Shown: piece after piece, positions 32,731-41,478 of the stretch
How the letters are laid out: every line of letters starts with the position of its first letter
Position numbering within the stretch: position 1 is the stretch's first letter
DNA from: Sphingomonas citri
Lineage (GTDB): Bacteria; Pseudomonadota; Alphaproteobacteria; Sphingomonadales; Sphingomonadaceae
DNA length: 64,000 nt
NCBI RefSeq assembly: GCF_019429485.1
Contig: NZ_JAHXZN010000010.1
Location: forward strand, 49,281 to 113,280
Reading direction: 5' to 3'
Made by a program: the position numbers and the translations under genes
The notes under the pieces: model-generated
Database searches by the model: none
The model's input: the letters and a program-made list of their open reading frames with translations, nothing else
What the model was told of the DNA's origin: nothing

Positions 32731-35169
32731 ATGCATCGTCTCGCCGCCAGCCTTCTCGTCACCAGCGCGCTGACCATGGTCGCGCCCGCCGCGCGCGCGC
32801 AGGAGCCGCAGCCGCAGGGCGAACTGCCGCAGGCGCAGCCGGCGACCGAGGCGCAGGCCGCGCCGACGCAGGACAGCGCAGCGCCGCCCGCGGAGAGCGA
32901 CGACATCGTCGTCACCGGCACGCGCGCCGCCGGGCGCACGCGGCTCGACAGCCCTTCTCCCGTCGACGTGCTGAGCGGCGCCAGCCTCCAGCGCCAGGGC
33001 ACCACCGAGGTGGCGGCGGCGCTTGCCAATGTCGCGCCCTCGGTCAACTTCCCGCGTGCCGCCGCGACCGACGCCACCGACGCGGTGCGCCCCGCGACGC
33101 TGCGCGGCCTCTCGCCCGATCAGACTTTGGTGCTGATCAACGGCGTGCGTGGCCACGCCTCGGCGCAGCTCAACACCAACGGCTCGGTCGGACGCGGCTC
33201 GTCGGCGGTCGATCTCAACACCATCCCGGTAGCGGCGCTCGACCGCGTCGAGGTGCTGCGTGACGGTGCCGCCGCACAATATGGTTCCGACGCGATCGCG
33301 GGCGTGGTCAACCTGCGGCTGCGCGAGGCCCGCTCCGGCGGCGGCGCGACCGTGACCTACGGCTTCTACGACACCCAGGTCGACACCGCACGCGGCAGCC
33401 GCCACGTCACCGGCGAGAACAACGTCACCGCCTCCGCGTGGCAGGGGATCGGCTTCGGCAGCGACGGCTTCCTGACGCTCTCGGGCGAGTATAACCGCCG
33501 CGAGCCAACCAATCGCGCCGACTTTGACCCGCGCGTCTCGCCCAGCCGGGTCACCGGGCGCTTCGGCGATCCGGCGCTGGAGCAATATACGGTGTTCGCC
33601 AACGCGGGCACGTCGCTCACCGACAATTGGAGCCTGTACGGCTGGGTTGGCTATCAGGACCGCGACGTGCGCGGCGCCGCTTTCCCGCGTCTGCCGGGTG
33701 TGACCAGCGGCTACAACGTCAACGAGCTGTATCCGAACGGCTTCCTGCCGATCATCAACACCAAGTCGACCGACCTCAACTCGGCGCTGGGCGTGCGTGG
33801 CCAGGTAGCGGGATGGAACGTCGATCTGAACGTCAGCTATGGTCGCAACCGGCTGTCGTTCCGTACGCTGGACACCGCCAATTTCGCCGCGGGCAACGCC
33901 TCGCCGACGGCGTTCTACGACGGGCGGCTGATCTACGACCAGTGGGTCGCTGGGCTCGACGTCACGCGCAAGTTCGACGTCTTCCAGTCGCTCAACGTCG
34001 CCTTCGGGCTCGAGGGCCGGCGCGAGGGTTACAAGATCGAGGCGGGCGAGGCGGCGGGCCAGCCGGTGTCGGGCGTGTCCGCGGGCGCGCAGGGCTTCCC
34101 GGCGCTGACCCAGGCCAACGCGCTCGAGCGCTCGCGCCGCAACGGCAGCGCCTATCTCGACGTCGAGGCGCAGCTGACCGACGCGCTGCTGCTCGGTCTC
34201 GCCGGGCGCTTCGAGGATTATTCGGACTTCGGCTCGACCGCCAACGGCAAGGCTTCGCTGCGCTACGACATCGCCGAGTGGCTGGCGCTGCGTGGCACGG
34301 TCTCGACCGGCTTCCGCGCGCCGTCGCTGCAGCAGCAATATTTCACCTCGACCGCCTCGGTGGTGCAGAACGGGGTGCCCTTCCTCACCGCGACGACGCC
34401 CTCGACCAGTGGGCTCGGCACCGCGCTCGGCGGCGTCCCGCTCGACCCGGAGAAGTCGACCAACTTCTCGGCGGGCACGGTGGTCCGCTTCGGCGGCTTC
34501 GACCTCTCGGTCGACGGCTATTACATCAAGCTGCGCGACCAGCTGGCCTTGTCCGAGAACATCAACGCCTCGTTCAGTCCCGCGGTCGCTTCGCTGCTGT
34601 CGCCCTATGGCGTGACCGCGGCGCGCTTCTTCATCAACGGCGTGCGCTCGACCACCAAGGGGATCGACGCGGTCGCGCATTATCGCCTGCGCACCGAGCG
34701 CGCGGGCGCGTTCGACCTCACCGTGGCGGGCAACGTCAACAAGGTGGAGGTGACCGACGTGCCGACCTCGACCGCGGTGCTCGACCCGGCGCCGACCTTG
34801 TTCGCGCGCAGCCGCGTGCTGACGGTGGAGCAGGGCACGCCCGGCGAGAAGGTGACGGGCACGATCGACTGGTCGCTCGACCAGGTCGGCGCGCTCGCCC
34901 GCGTGACCTATTACGGCGACGTCAACGAGCCAGGGACTACCCCCGCCGCCGACGTGCGCACGGGCCGGCACGCCGTGACCGACCTCGAGCTGCGCTACCA
35001 GGCGCTGCCCGGCGGCCAGGTCGCGCTCGGCGTGAGCAACCTGTTCGACGTCTATCCCGATCGCACCATCCCGGCGAACAACGCGACCGGGGTGATCGGC
35101 TTCCCTTATTACTCGCCGTTCGGCTTCAACGGGCGCTACCTCTACGTCCGTGCCGGGCTGAGCTGGTGA
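32731..35169 (+). CDS. TonB-dependent outer-membrane receptor
   Basis: An 812-residue receptor. Signal peptide MHRLAASLLVTSALTMVAPAARAQ, a Gln/Pro/Ala-rich spacer, then a TonB-box-like DDIVVTGTRAAG. The plug domain (about 60-200) has LRGLSPDQTLVLINGVR and the RVEVLRDGAAAQYGSDAIAGVVNL motif. The rest is a beta-barrel ending in an aromatic residue (AGLSW; Trp rather than the more usual Phe). The substrate is unknown. A GH39 glycosidase lies about 190 bases downstream across a tRNA, which makes plant sugars possible but does not prove it. Confidence 0.9.
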   Translation: MHRLAASLLVTSALTMVAPAARAQEPQPQGELPQAQPATEAQAAPTQDSAAPPAESDDIVVTGTRAAGRTRLDSPSPVDVLSGASLQRQGTTEVAAALANVAPSVNFPRAAATDATDAVRPATLRGLSPDQTLVLINGVRGHASAQLNTNGSVGRGSSAVDLNTIPVAALDRVEVLRDGAAAQYGSDAIAGVVNLRLREARSGGGATVTYGFYDTQVDTARGSRHVTGENNVTASAWQGIGFGSDGFLTLSGEYNRREPTNRADFDPRVSPSRVTGRFGDPALEQYTVFANAGTSLTDNWSLYGWVGYQDRDVRGAAFPRLPGVTSGYNVNELYPNGFLPIINTKSTDLNSALGVRGQVAGWNVDLNVSYGRNRLSFRTLDTANFAAGNASPTAFYDGRLIYDQWVAGLDVTRKFDVFQSLNVAFGLEGRREGYKIEAGEAAGQPVSGVSAGAQGFPALTQANALERSRRNGSAYLDVEAQLTDALLLGLAGRFEDYSDFGSTANGKASLRYDIAEWLALRGTVSTGFRAPSLQQQYFTSTASVVQNGVPFLTATTPSTSGLGTALGGVPLDPEKSTNFSAGTVVRFGGFDLSVDGYYIKLRDQLALSENINASFSPAVASLLSPYGVTAARFFINGVRSTTKGIDAVAHYRLRTERAGAFDLTVAGNVNKVEVTDVPTSTAVLDPAPTLFARSRVLTVEQGTPGEKVTGTIDWSLDQVGALARVTYYGDVNEPGTTPAADVRTGRHAVTDLELRYQALPGGQVALGVSNLFDVYPDRTIPANNATGVIGFPYYSPFGFNGRYLYVRAGLSW

Positions 35170-35195
35170 GCGATTGACCCTCTCCGCGCGAGAAC

Positions 35196-35222
35196 CTACG
35201 GGGGCGAATGGCGCCCCCGTAG
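35196..35222. other. Hairpin joining the tRNA-Arg leader to its own 5' end
   Basis: CTACGGGGGCG (35196-35206) is an exact inverted match of CGCCCCCGTAG (35212-35222), which includes the 5' strand of the tRNA-Arg acceptor stem. The 11-bp stem with a 5-base loop could end the upstream receptor transcript or compete with tRNA folding before 5' processing. Confidence 0.7.
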
Positions 35223-35289
35223 CTCAGCAGGATAGAGCGACGGTTTCCTAAACCGCAGGTCGTGAGTTCGAATCTCGCCGGGGGCACCA
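35213..35289 (+). tRNA. tRNA-Arg (anticodon CCT)
   Basis: A cloverleaf folds by eye: acceptor GCCCCCG/CGGGGGC, D stem GCTC/GAGC, anticodon loop TTCCTAA giving CCT, T arm with GTTCGAATC, discriminator A and an encoded CCA (35287-35289). It reads AGG codons, rare in such GC-rich genomes. The last base pair of the anticodon stem is A-C. Confidence 0.95.
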
Positions 35290-35355
35290 GCGCGTCCGGC
35301 GCGCTTGCGCGGTGGCGCCTGCGCTCGCATCATCCTAAAAAAGGGGAGGAAAGCG

Positions 35356-37050
35356 ATGCGCGTGTGGAGACAGGGCCTGGTGATCGTGGCACTGGCCGGC
35401 GCCGCGCCCGCCGGGGCGGCGCCCCACGACGCGCCCTTCGCGGTCACGATCGACGTCGATGTCGGGCACGACGAGGGGCCGGTGGCGCAGGAATGGCGCT
35501 TCTTCGGCGCCGACGAGCCCAACTATGCGACGATGAAGGACGGTCGCACCACGCTGGCGACACTCGGCGCGCTCGCGCCGGACCGGGTCTATTTTCGCGC
35601 GCACAACCTGCTCACCTCGGGCGATGGCACACCGGCGCTCAAATGGGGCTCGACCGGCGTCTATCGCGAGGATGCGCAGGGCCGACCGGTCTATGACTGG
35701 ACGATCGTCGACCGCATCTTCGACACCTATCGGGCGCGCGGGGTGAAGCCCTACGTCGAGCTCGGCTTCATGCCCGAGGCAATGTCGACCAAGCCACGAC
35801 CCTACCAGCATGACTGGCGACCGGGCAGCGGCGAGCTGCGCACCGGCTGGGCCTATCCGCCGCGCGACTATGCGCGCTGGGAGGAGCTGATCCACCAGTG
35901 GGTGCGTCACTGCGTGGAGCGCTACGGCCGATCCGAGGTGGCGAGCTGGTATTTCGAGACGTGGAACGAGGCCAACCTGCCGCAATATTACTGGGGCGGC
36001 ACGCGCGAGGAGTTCTTCCGCCTCCACGACGCTGCGGTGCGCGGGGTGCGACGCGCTTTACCAGAGGCACGCGTCGGCGGGCCGGACAGCGCGGGCGCGG
36101 GCGACGATTTCCTCGCCGCCTTCATGGCGCACGCGCGTGCCGCGGGCACGCCGACCGACTTCCTGTCGTTTCACGCCAAGGGCCAGCCCAAGGTGATCGA
36201 GGGTGCGGGTGGCAGTCACGTCCGCATGGGGCTCAACACGCACCTGAAAGCCGCCGATGACGAGTTCGCCGCGATCGCTGCCGACCCCGTCTTCCGCACC
36301 AAGCCGATCGTGATCGGCGAGTCGGATCCGGAGGGCTGCGCCGCCTGTCAGGGGCCGGCGAACGCTTACCGCAACGGCACGATGTATTCGAGCTACACCG
36401 CCGCCTCTTTCCCGCGGCTGCGCGCACTGGCGCAGCGGCGCGGGCTCACGTTGGAAGGCGTGCTGACCTGGGCGTTCGAGTTCGAGGATCAGGCGCCGTT
36501 CGCCGGCTTCCGCCAGCTCACCTCGGGCGGGATCGACCTGCCGGTGATCAACACCTTCAAGCTCTTCGCCAAGATGGGCGGGCGCTACGTGAGCGCCCGG
36601 TCGGATCATCAGGTGCCGCTGGACTCCGCGCTGAACGACGGGGTGCGCGGTGGCGCGGACGTCGGTACCGTCGCGACCCGCGACGGCACCCGCGTGGCGG
36701 TGATGGTATGGCATTATCACGACGACGACGTCGCCGGTCCCGCGGCGGCGGTGCGCCTCCGGCTGCGCGACCTGCCGCGCGCTTATGCCGGCGGCGCGAC
36801 GCTGACGCAGTATCGGATCGACGAGGGTCACGCCAACAGCTTCGCCGCGTGGCAGAAGATGGGCTCGCCGCTGGCGCCGAGCGACGCGCAGCGCAGCGCG
36901 CTGAAGCGAGCGGCGGCGCTCGACCCGATCGCGCCGGCGGAGCGCCTGGCTGTGCGGCGGGGTGCGGGCGAGATCGCCTTCACGCTGCCGCGGCAGGGGG
37001 TGTCGCTGCTGGTGCTGACGCCCGCCCGGGCGAGTGACGACGCGCGCTGA
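35356..37050 (+). CDS. Secreted GH39 family beta-xylosidase-like glycoside hydrolase
   Basis: A 564-residue protein with a signal peptide (MRVWRQGLVIVALAGAAPAGAA). The GH39 TIM barrel shows RVYFRAHNLL, YDWTIVDRIFDTYRARGVKPYVELGFMP, the acid/base motif FETWNEAN (E205), FLSFHAKG and the nucleophile in VIGESDPEGC (E322), then a C-terminal beta-sandwich. Expected activity is release of xylose or related sugars in the periplasm. The ATG at 35356 has an AAGGGGAGGAAA ribosome site. The neighbours (TonB receptor, DUF1080 protein) fit carbohydrate use. Confidence 0.88.
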   Translation: MRVWRQGLVIVALAGAAPAGAAPHDAPFAVTIDVDVGHDEGPVAQEWRFFGADEPNYATMKDGRTTLATLGALAPDRVYFRAHNLLTSGDGTPALKWGSTGVYREDAQGRPVYDWTIVDRIFDTYRARGVKPYVELGFMPEAMSTKPRPYQHDWRPGSGELRTGWAYPPRDYARWEELIHQWVRHCVERYGRSEVASWYFETWNEANLPQYYWGGTREEFFRLHDAAVRGVRRALPEARVGGPDSAGAGDDFLAAFMAHARAAGTPTDFLSFHAKGQPKVIEGAGGSHVRMGLNTHLKAADDEFAAIAADPVFRTKPIVIGESDPEGCAACQGPANAYRNGTMYSSYTAASFPRLRALAQRRGLTLEGVLTWAFEFEDQAPFAGFRQLTSGGIDLPVINTFKLFAKMGGRYVSARSDHQVPLDSALNDGVRGGADVGTVATRDGTRVAVMVWHYHDDDVAGPAAAVRLRLRDLPRAYAGGATLTQYRIDEGHANSFAAWQKMGSPLAPSDAQRSALKRAAALDPIAPAERLAVRRGAGEIAFTLPRQGVSLLVLTPARASDDAR

Positions 37051-37386
37051 GGTCGGCCGCGCCACATTGGCGTCTGGTCCCGGCGTGGCTCAGCCCCCCC
37101 ATGCCGCTTCGCGACACTCCGGACTTGATCCGGAACCGCCGCGAGCGGTGATGTCGGCCCGATCGGCGCGGAGACCCTCGCCCTGAGAAGGATCGTGGCG
37201 ACGTCCCCGTCATCCCGGACTTGATCCGAATGCATCGCGCCGCGCACGACGATGTCGTTGCTCCTGCGGATCATGGATCACGGCCCAAGGCCGGGATGAG
37301 AGGGTTGGGGGGCGCAAACACGATGACGCGACGGTCCCATGAAGGGGAGGGATACGACGCGCTTCCACCCCCGAGACCGCGCGGCC
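37051..37386. repeat. Intergenic region with several REP-type palindromes
   Basis: This 336-base gap between the GH39 and DUF1080 genes has no supported gene. It holds CTCCGGACTTGATCCGGAAC (37117-37136) and CCGTCATCCCGGACTTGATC at 37207-37226, with an inverted partner GGATCATGGATCACGGCCCA...GGCCGGGATGAG (37268-37300). These belong to the CGTCATCCCGGA-type extragenic repeats seen elsewhere in the window. Confidence 0.65.
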
Positions 37387-38169
37387 TCAACCCCGCTCAG
37401 GCAACTCGCGCACCCAGATGTTGCGGAAGCTGATCGGCTGGCTGGGATCGCCGTGGTCCTGCAGCTTGATCGGCGCCTTGCCGTGCGGCTTGTAGCTGGG
37501 CTTGCCGATATAGACCGTGCCGCCGCGCACCTCGGTATGATCCTGCACCAGCACGCCGTTGACGTAGCCGGTGACGAAGGCGGGGCGGGTCACCGCGCCG
37601 TCGGCGCCGAAGCGTGGCGCCTCCCAGGTGATGTCGATCGTCTGCCACTCGCCCGGCCGGCGCGCCGGATTGGCGAGCGGAGGGGTCTGCTTGTAGATCG
37701 CGCCGAGCTGCCCGTTGACGTAGGTCGGGTTGTTGTAGCTGTCCATGATCTGGAACTCGTAGCCGTCGTCGCCCGGCCCGGTGGAGGCCAGGAACAGCCC
37801 GCTGTTGCCGCGCGCCTGTCCCTCGCCGGTGATGTTGGCGGGGATGCGGTATTCGAGGTGCAGCTGGTAGCTTCCGAACGACTGCTTGGTCTGGATGTTG
37901 CCGGTGCCCTTCTTCACCGTCACGGCGCCGTCCGCGACGGTCCAGCCGGCGGCGCCGCCCGTCTTCACCGAGGCCCAGCGGTCCAGCCCCTTGCCGTCGA
38001 ACAGCACCACCGCGTCGGCGGGCGCGGTCCAGCCGGCGAAGGCACCCGGTGCCACTACCGGCACCGCAGGTGACCATTGCTCGGTCGCCTTGGGATCACC
38101 CTGCTGGCCCTGCGCCATCACCGCGGACGAGGCGAGCGACAGCCCGACGCCCAGCACGATACCCTTCAT
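37387..38169 (-). CDS. DUF1080 (3-keto-disaccharide hydrolase-like) secreted protein
   Basis: A 260-residue exported protein: signal peptide MKGIVLGVGLSLASSAVMAQ, then a concanavalin-like beta-sandwich of the DUF1080 family. Motifs are VVLFDGKGLDRWASV, the LHLEYRIPANITGEGQARGNSG segment, DGYEFQIMDSYNNPTYVNGQ, EWQTIDITWEAPRF, and the terminal GDPSQPISFRNIWVRELP. Family members act on 3-keto-glycosides or bind sugars. It converges on the GH39 gene. The start chosen is the ATG right before the signal peptide. Confidence 0.88.
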   Translation of the reverse strand: MKGIVLGVGLSLASSAVMAQGQQGDPKATEQWSPAVPVVAPGAFAGWTAPADAVVLFDGKGLDRWASVKTGGAAGWTVADGAVTVKKGTGNIQTKQSFGSYQLHLEYRIPANITGEGQARGNSGLFLASTGPGDDGYEFQIMDSYNNPTYVNGQLGAIYKQTPPLANPARRPGEWQTIDITWEAPRFGADGAVTRPAFVTGYVNGVLVQDHTEVRGGTVYIGKPSYKPHGKAPIKLQDHGDPSQPISFRNIWVRELPERG

Positions 38170-38360
38170 AGCTCGCATCCTCTTCGATACTCCCGGTCAC
38201 AATGCGGTTCGCATCCGCGCCGTTGGTAACGCGTCCGGGCGCAACCTCCTAGTCTCGCCTCGTCGCATCGGCTCGCGCGTGCCGACTGACCGAGATCAGG
38301 TTGATTCGGCGCGGCGGAAATCGAGCCTGGTTCGTTCTACCTCTGCCGAGGAGTGTCACC

Positions 38361-38564
38361 ATGATCAATCGCGAAGCTGCCGAGCAGAAGGTGAGGGCGC
38401 TACACGCCGAGGAGGAGCGAGAGAAAGCGCTCGCGCGCGGCCTGCCGCCCGGCGACGACCAGGACCGCCACTGGATGCGTGGCGAGCGCCTCTCCGACGA
38501 GGCCTGGTCGATCGAGGAGCGCTTTGATCTCGAGCCCTGGCCGAGTGGGCTCTGGCCCGCCTGA
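38361..38564 (+). CDS. Small highly charged protein of unknown function
   Basis: A 67-residue protein, unfamiliar to me. A GAGGAGTG ribosome site precedes the ATG at 38361. The N-terminal half is a probable charged helix (MINREAAEQKVRALHAEEER), and the C-terminal half is rich in Trp, Glu and Asp (RHWMRGERLSDEAWSIEERF). There is no signal peptide or membrane segment. It lies alone between divergent DUF1080 and convergent ferritin-like genes; small stress-related proteins look like this, but nothing proves it. Confidence 0.6.
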   Translation: MINREAAEQKVRALHAEEEREKALARGLPPGDDQDRHWMRGERLSDEAWSIEERFDLEPWPSGLWPA

Positions 38565-38623
38565 CCGAGCGCCTCGCCGCTCACCGCACCCTCGCTCGCG
38601 CGAGAATGCGGTGAGCAGGCATG

Positions 38624-39652
38624 TCAGGGGTTGGCCTGACTGGTCTTGATCGTGCCGTTCAGTCCGGCGGGGAAGAAGCCCCCCGACGAGACCGCCGCCT
38701 TGTTCTGGTAGACGACGTTCAGCACCTGTGCGGCGTTGCGGCCGAGCACCAGCCCTCCATCGTTGGTCGGCACGAGGTTGGCGGTGGTGGCGTCACCGAT
38801 GTCCTGGTCGTTCTCGGTGGAGCCGTCGAGGCCGTCGCGCGTGTTCGAGATCTGCGTGATACGGGTATAGATGCTCGGCACCGTCAGGCCGCGGCGCCAC
38901 AGTTCCGAGCGGATCATGCCGTCGTGATAGCATTCGGTGGCGAGAATCCCCGCCGATGCTTCCAGGAAGGTCTTGTTGCTGATCAGCCGCGCTGCGCCGC
39001 GATAGGCCGTCACGCCGACGTCGGTGAGCAGGTAGGAGCCGATCAGGAAGTTCTCGTCGTTGAGGAAGGGATCGAAGATGTCGGTCGCGCCGATCGCCCC
39101 GGCGGCTCGCGCGGCGGCAGTGAAGGCGCCGACCGCGGTCGCGCCCGCGATCGTCACGCTCGCGCTGCCCGACAGGTTGATCGCCGGCTGCGCCACCGCG
39201 GCGCTGCCGAGATTGGTCCGCAGGAAGCCGATATGGCCGAGCTCGTCGAACGCGATCTCGCGCGCATATTGCTGCACCACCGGATCGGTGAAGGTCACCG
39301 CGCGCGCGGCGCCGTCGCCGCTGCCCGTCACCACCGCGCCCTGCGCGCCGGCGCCGGTCTGCAGACTCGCCGCGATGCCCTGGCCCGAGACCGCGTACGA
39401 ATAGTAATTGCCCTCGAGATATTCCAGCTGAAGCGCGAAATTGAGCACATCGGCGTCGCTCACGGTCGGCGCCGGGGTGGGTGAGGCGGTCGGCGCGGGC
39501 TCGTTGTCATCGTCGTCGTCGCAGCCGGACAGCAGGGCAAGGCCGCCGGTCATCGCCGCCGCGCCGCCGCACAGCCGGATGAAGTTGCGACGCGCACGGC
39601 GCTGATGCTCGGCGCGCTCCATGAGGTCGAGAAACTCGGTCTGGTCGCTCAT
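38624..39652 (-). CDS. Ferritin-like domain protein (Ferritin_2/desiccation-related type), exported
   Basis: A 342-residue protein. An N-terminal RRARRNFIRLCGG looks like a twin-arginine signal, and the hydrophobic part ends in a lipobox-like LLSGC followed by DDDDDNE. The four-helix bundle carries di-iron-type ligands: LQLEYLEGNYYSYA, EIAFDELGHIGFLR (ExxH) and LATECYHDGMIR (ExxH). This matches the Ferritin_2 family that includes plant desiccation protein PCC13-62. It is a paralog of the gene 10 bases upstream. Periplasmic iron or oxidant handling is inferred. Confidence 0.85.
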   Translation of the reverse strand: MSDQTEFLDLMERAEHQRRARRNFIRLCGGAAAMTGGLALLSGCDDDDDNEPAPTASPTPAPTVSDADVLNFALQLEYLEGNYYSYAVSGQGIAASLQTGAGAQGAVVTGSGDGAARAVTFTDPVVQQYAREIAFDELGHIGFLRTNLGSAAVAQPAINLSGSASVTIAGATAVGAFTAAARAAGAIGATDIFDPFLNDENFLIGSYLLTDVGVTAYRGAARLISNKTFLEASAGILATECYHDGMIRSELWRRGLTVPSIYTRITQISNTRDGLDGSTENDQDIGDATTANLVPTNDGGLVLGRNAAQVLNVVYQNKAAVSSGGFFPAGLNGTIKTSQANP

Positions 39653-39662
39653 CGCCGCCTCC

Positions 39663-40655
39663 TCAGTTCGCGCCGGAGCGCCGCAGCGCCGCGTTGGGGT
39701 TGTTGGTGCCGTTGGGGAAGAAACCGCCCGCCGTGGCGGCCTGGCGGGTGAGATAGGCGATGTTGTGGACCTGCTCGGAAGTGCGGCTGAACACGATGCC
39801 GTTCTCGTCCGTCGGCACGATGTTGGCGGCGAGGCCGAACTGGTTCTGCACCGGCGTGACGCCCTGGTCGTCGTCGGCGACGCGTTGCGGCGGACCGGCC
39901 GAGACGGCGGTGCCGTCGAGCAGGTCGCGCGCGCCCGAGATCTGCTCGGTGATGGTCCAGACGGCCGGCACGTCGACGCCGCGGCGATAGAGTGCGCCGC
40001 GGATGATGCCGGCGTGGAACGCCTCGGCGGCGAGGATGCCGGCGGCGGCGTCGACGATATCGGGATTGCTGAGCAATGGCGACCCGCCCTTGTAGGCGGT
40101 GACGCCGACGTCCTCGAAGATATAGGCGGCGATCAGGAAGTTGTCGTCATTGGCGTAAGGGTCGAAGACGCCGCCGCTGGCGCTGAGATCGACCCCGGCG
40201 GCGACCGCCGCGGCGGTGAAGACCGTCGCCGACAGGTCGATCGCCGGCTGGGCGACCGCCGCCGATGTCAGCGCCTGGCGCAGCGAGGCGACGTGCGCCA
40301 CCTCGTCGGCGGCGATCTCGCGCGCGTATTGGATCACGGCGCGGTCGGTCAGGTTGGCCTTGCGCGCGCCGGTCACCGCGCCCTGCGTCTGCGTGCCGGT
40401 GAGCTGCGCCGCGGGCAGGCCTTGGCCGCTGTACGCGTAGCTGTAGAACTGCGCCTCGAGATATTCGAGATTGAGCGCGAAGTTGAGGATATCGGTGTCG
40501 CTCGGCGCGGTCTGCGCCTCCGCCCGGCCGGCGAGCGCGAGCCCGGCGGTGCCCATCGCGACGCCAGCGATCGCGGTCTTGAAGAAGTCGCGCCGCTGGT
40601 GACGACGCTCGACGCGCGCATCCAGGGCATCGATGAGATGCTCACTCCCGGGCAT
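39663..40655 (-). CDS. Ferritin-like domain protein, paralog of the downstream gene, Tat-type signal
   Basis: A 330-residue protein with RRHQRRDFFKTAIAGVAMG, a clear twin-arginine-like signal, ending near ALAGRAEAQ (a signal peptidase I-type end, unlike the lipobox of its paralog). The core repeats the family motifs: LNLEYLEAQFYSYA, EIAADEVAHVASLR (ExxH) and LAAEAFHAGIIR (ExxH), and ends GGFFPNGTNNPNAALRRSG. Export in folded form fits a protein that acquires metal in the cytoplasm. It lies 139 bases downstream of kdpE on the same strand. Confidence 0.85.
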   Translation of the reverse strand: MPGSEHLIDALDARVERRHQRRDFFKTAIAGVAMGTAGLALAGRAEAQTAPSDTDILNFALNLEYLEAQFYSYAYSGQGLPAAQLTGTQTQGAVTGARKANLTDRAVIQYAREIAADEVAHVASLRQALTSAAVAQPAIDLSATVFTAAAVAAGVDLSASGGVFDPYANDDNFLIAAYIFEDVGVTAYKGGSPLLSNPDIVDAAAGILAAEAFHAGIIRGALYRRGVDVPAVWTITEQISGARDLLDGTAVSAGPPQRVADDDQGVTPVQNQFGLAANIVPTDENGIVFSRTSEQVHNIAYLTRQAATAGGFFPNGTNNPNAALRRSGAN

Positions 40656-40794
40656 AGATCTCTCTCCTGCCCCGATGATCAGCGAGGCGCCGGGCGCCCG
40701 TCGTTCCGACCGCCGACCTCAGATACGAAGCAGGTTAGAAAAGGATGCCCGGCCGCTTGAATGAAAGATCTTGATAACGCTCAAGAATAAGCGC

Positions 40795-41478
40795 TCAGCC
40801 GTCCCCGCGCAGGCGATAGCCGACGCCGAGCTCGTTGGCGATCACGCTGCCCACCTCGCCGGGCGCCTCCAGCTTCTGTCGCAGGTTGCGGATGACGATG
40901 CGAAGGTACTCGATCCGCGCGTCCTCATCGCCGCCCCAGGCAGCGGCGAGCACGCGCTGGTGGGTGACGACCTTGCCCAGATGACGCGCCAGCTCCGCCA
41001 GCACGTCATATTCCTTGCGGGTGAGATGCACCTCCGCGTCGCCGCGCCGTACCTCGCGACGGTCGAGATCGATGGCGAGGTCGCCGCGGCGGATCTCGCG
41101 CGGTGCCGCCGCTCCGGCAGCGCGATGGCGCAGCGCGACTCGAAGACGGGCGAGCAGCTCCTCGCTGTCGAACGGCTTGGTGACATAATCGTCCGCGCCG
41201 AGATCGAGCGCGCTGACCTTCTCCTCCACCGCGTCGCGCGCCGAGACGACCAGTACTACCGCGTCGCTGCGATCGCGCAGCAGCGGGATCAGGCTCAGCC
41301 CATCGCGGTCGGGCAGGCCCAGGTCGAGCAGCATCGCGTCGGGGTGCGTCGTCGCGCGCTGCTGCAGGGCGTCGCGCGCGTTGCCCGCCTCGACCACGTC
41401 ATAGCCCGCGCGGGTCAGCGTGTTGCGTAACAGCCGCCGGATCGCGGGCTCGTCGTCGATCACCAGCACGCGCGCCAT
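40795..41478 (-). CDS. kdpE: KdpE-type OmpR-family response regulator
   Basis: A 227-residue regulator: receiver domain with acidic pair DDE (9-10), phosphorylation site D52 (LLDLGLPDRDG) and conserved lysine (YVTKPF), then a winged-helix DNA-binding domain (HLTRKEYDVLAELARHLGKVVTHQRVL; YLRIVIRNLRQKLE). The ATG at 41478 overlaps the kdpD stop as TGATG; a GTG three bases earlier would also work. In other bacteria KdpE activates kdpFABC; none is found in this window. Confidence 0.93.
   Translation of the reverse strand: MARVLVIDDEPAIRRLLRNTLTRAGYDVVEAGNARDALQQRATTHPDAMLLDLGLPDRDGLSLIPLLRDRSDAVVLVVSARDAVEEKVSALDLGADDYVTKPFDSEELLARLRVALRHRAAGAAAPREIRRGDLAIDLDRREVRRGDAEVHLTRKEYDVLAELARHLGKVVTHQRVLAAAWGGDEDARIEYLRIVIRNLRQKLEAPGEVGSVIANELGVGYRLRGDG

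Noticed and set aside
32626..34971. 781-codon open frame antisense to the TonB receptor
   Set aside because: High third-position GC keeps the complementary frame open; the product is Arg/His/Gly-rich with no domain, while the sense strand is a textbook receptor.
40656..40794. EcfG (general stress sigma) promoter upstream of the ferritin-like gene
   Set aside because: A GGAAC is present but no CGTT at the needed 16-17 base spacing.
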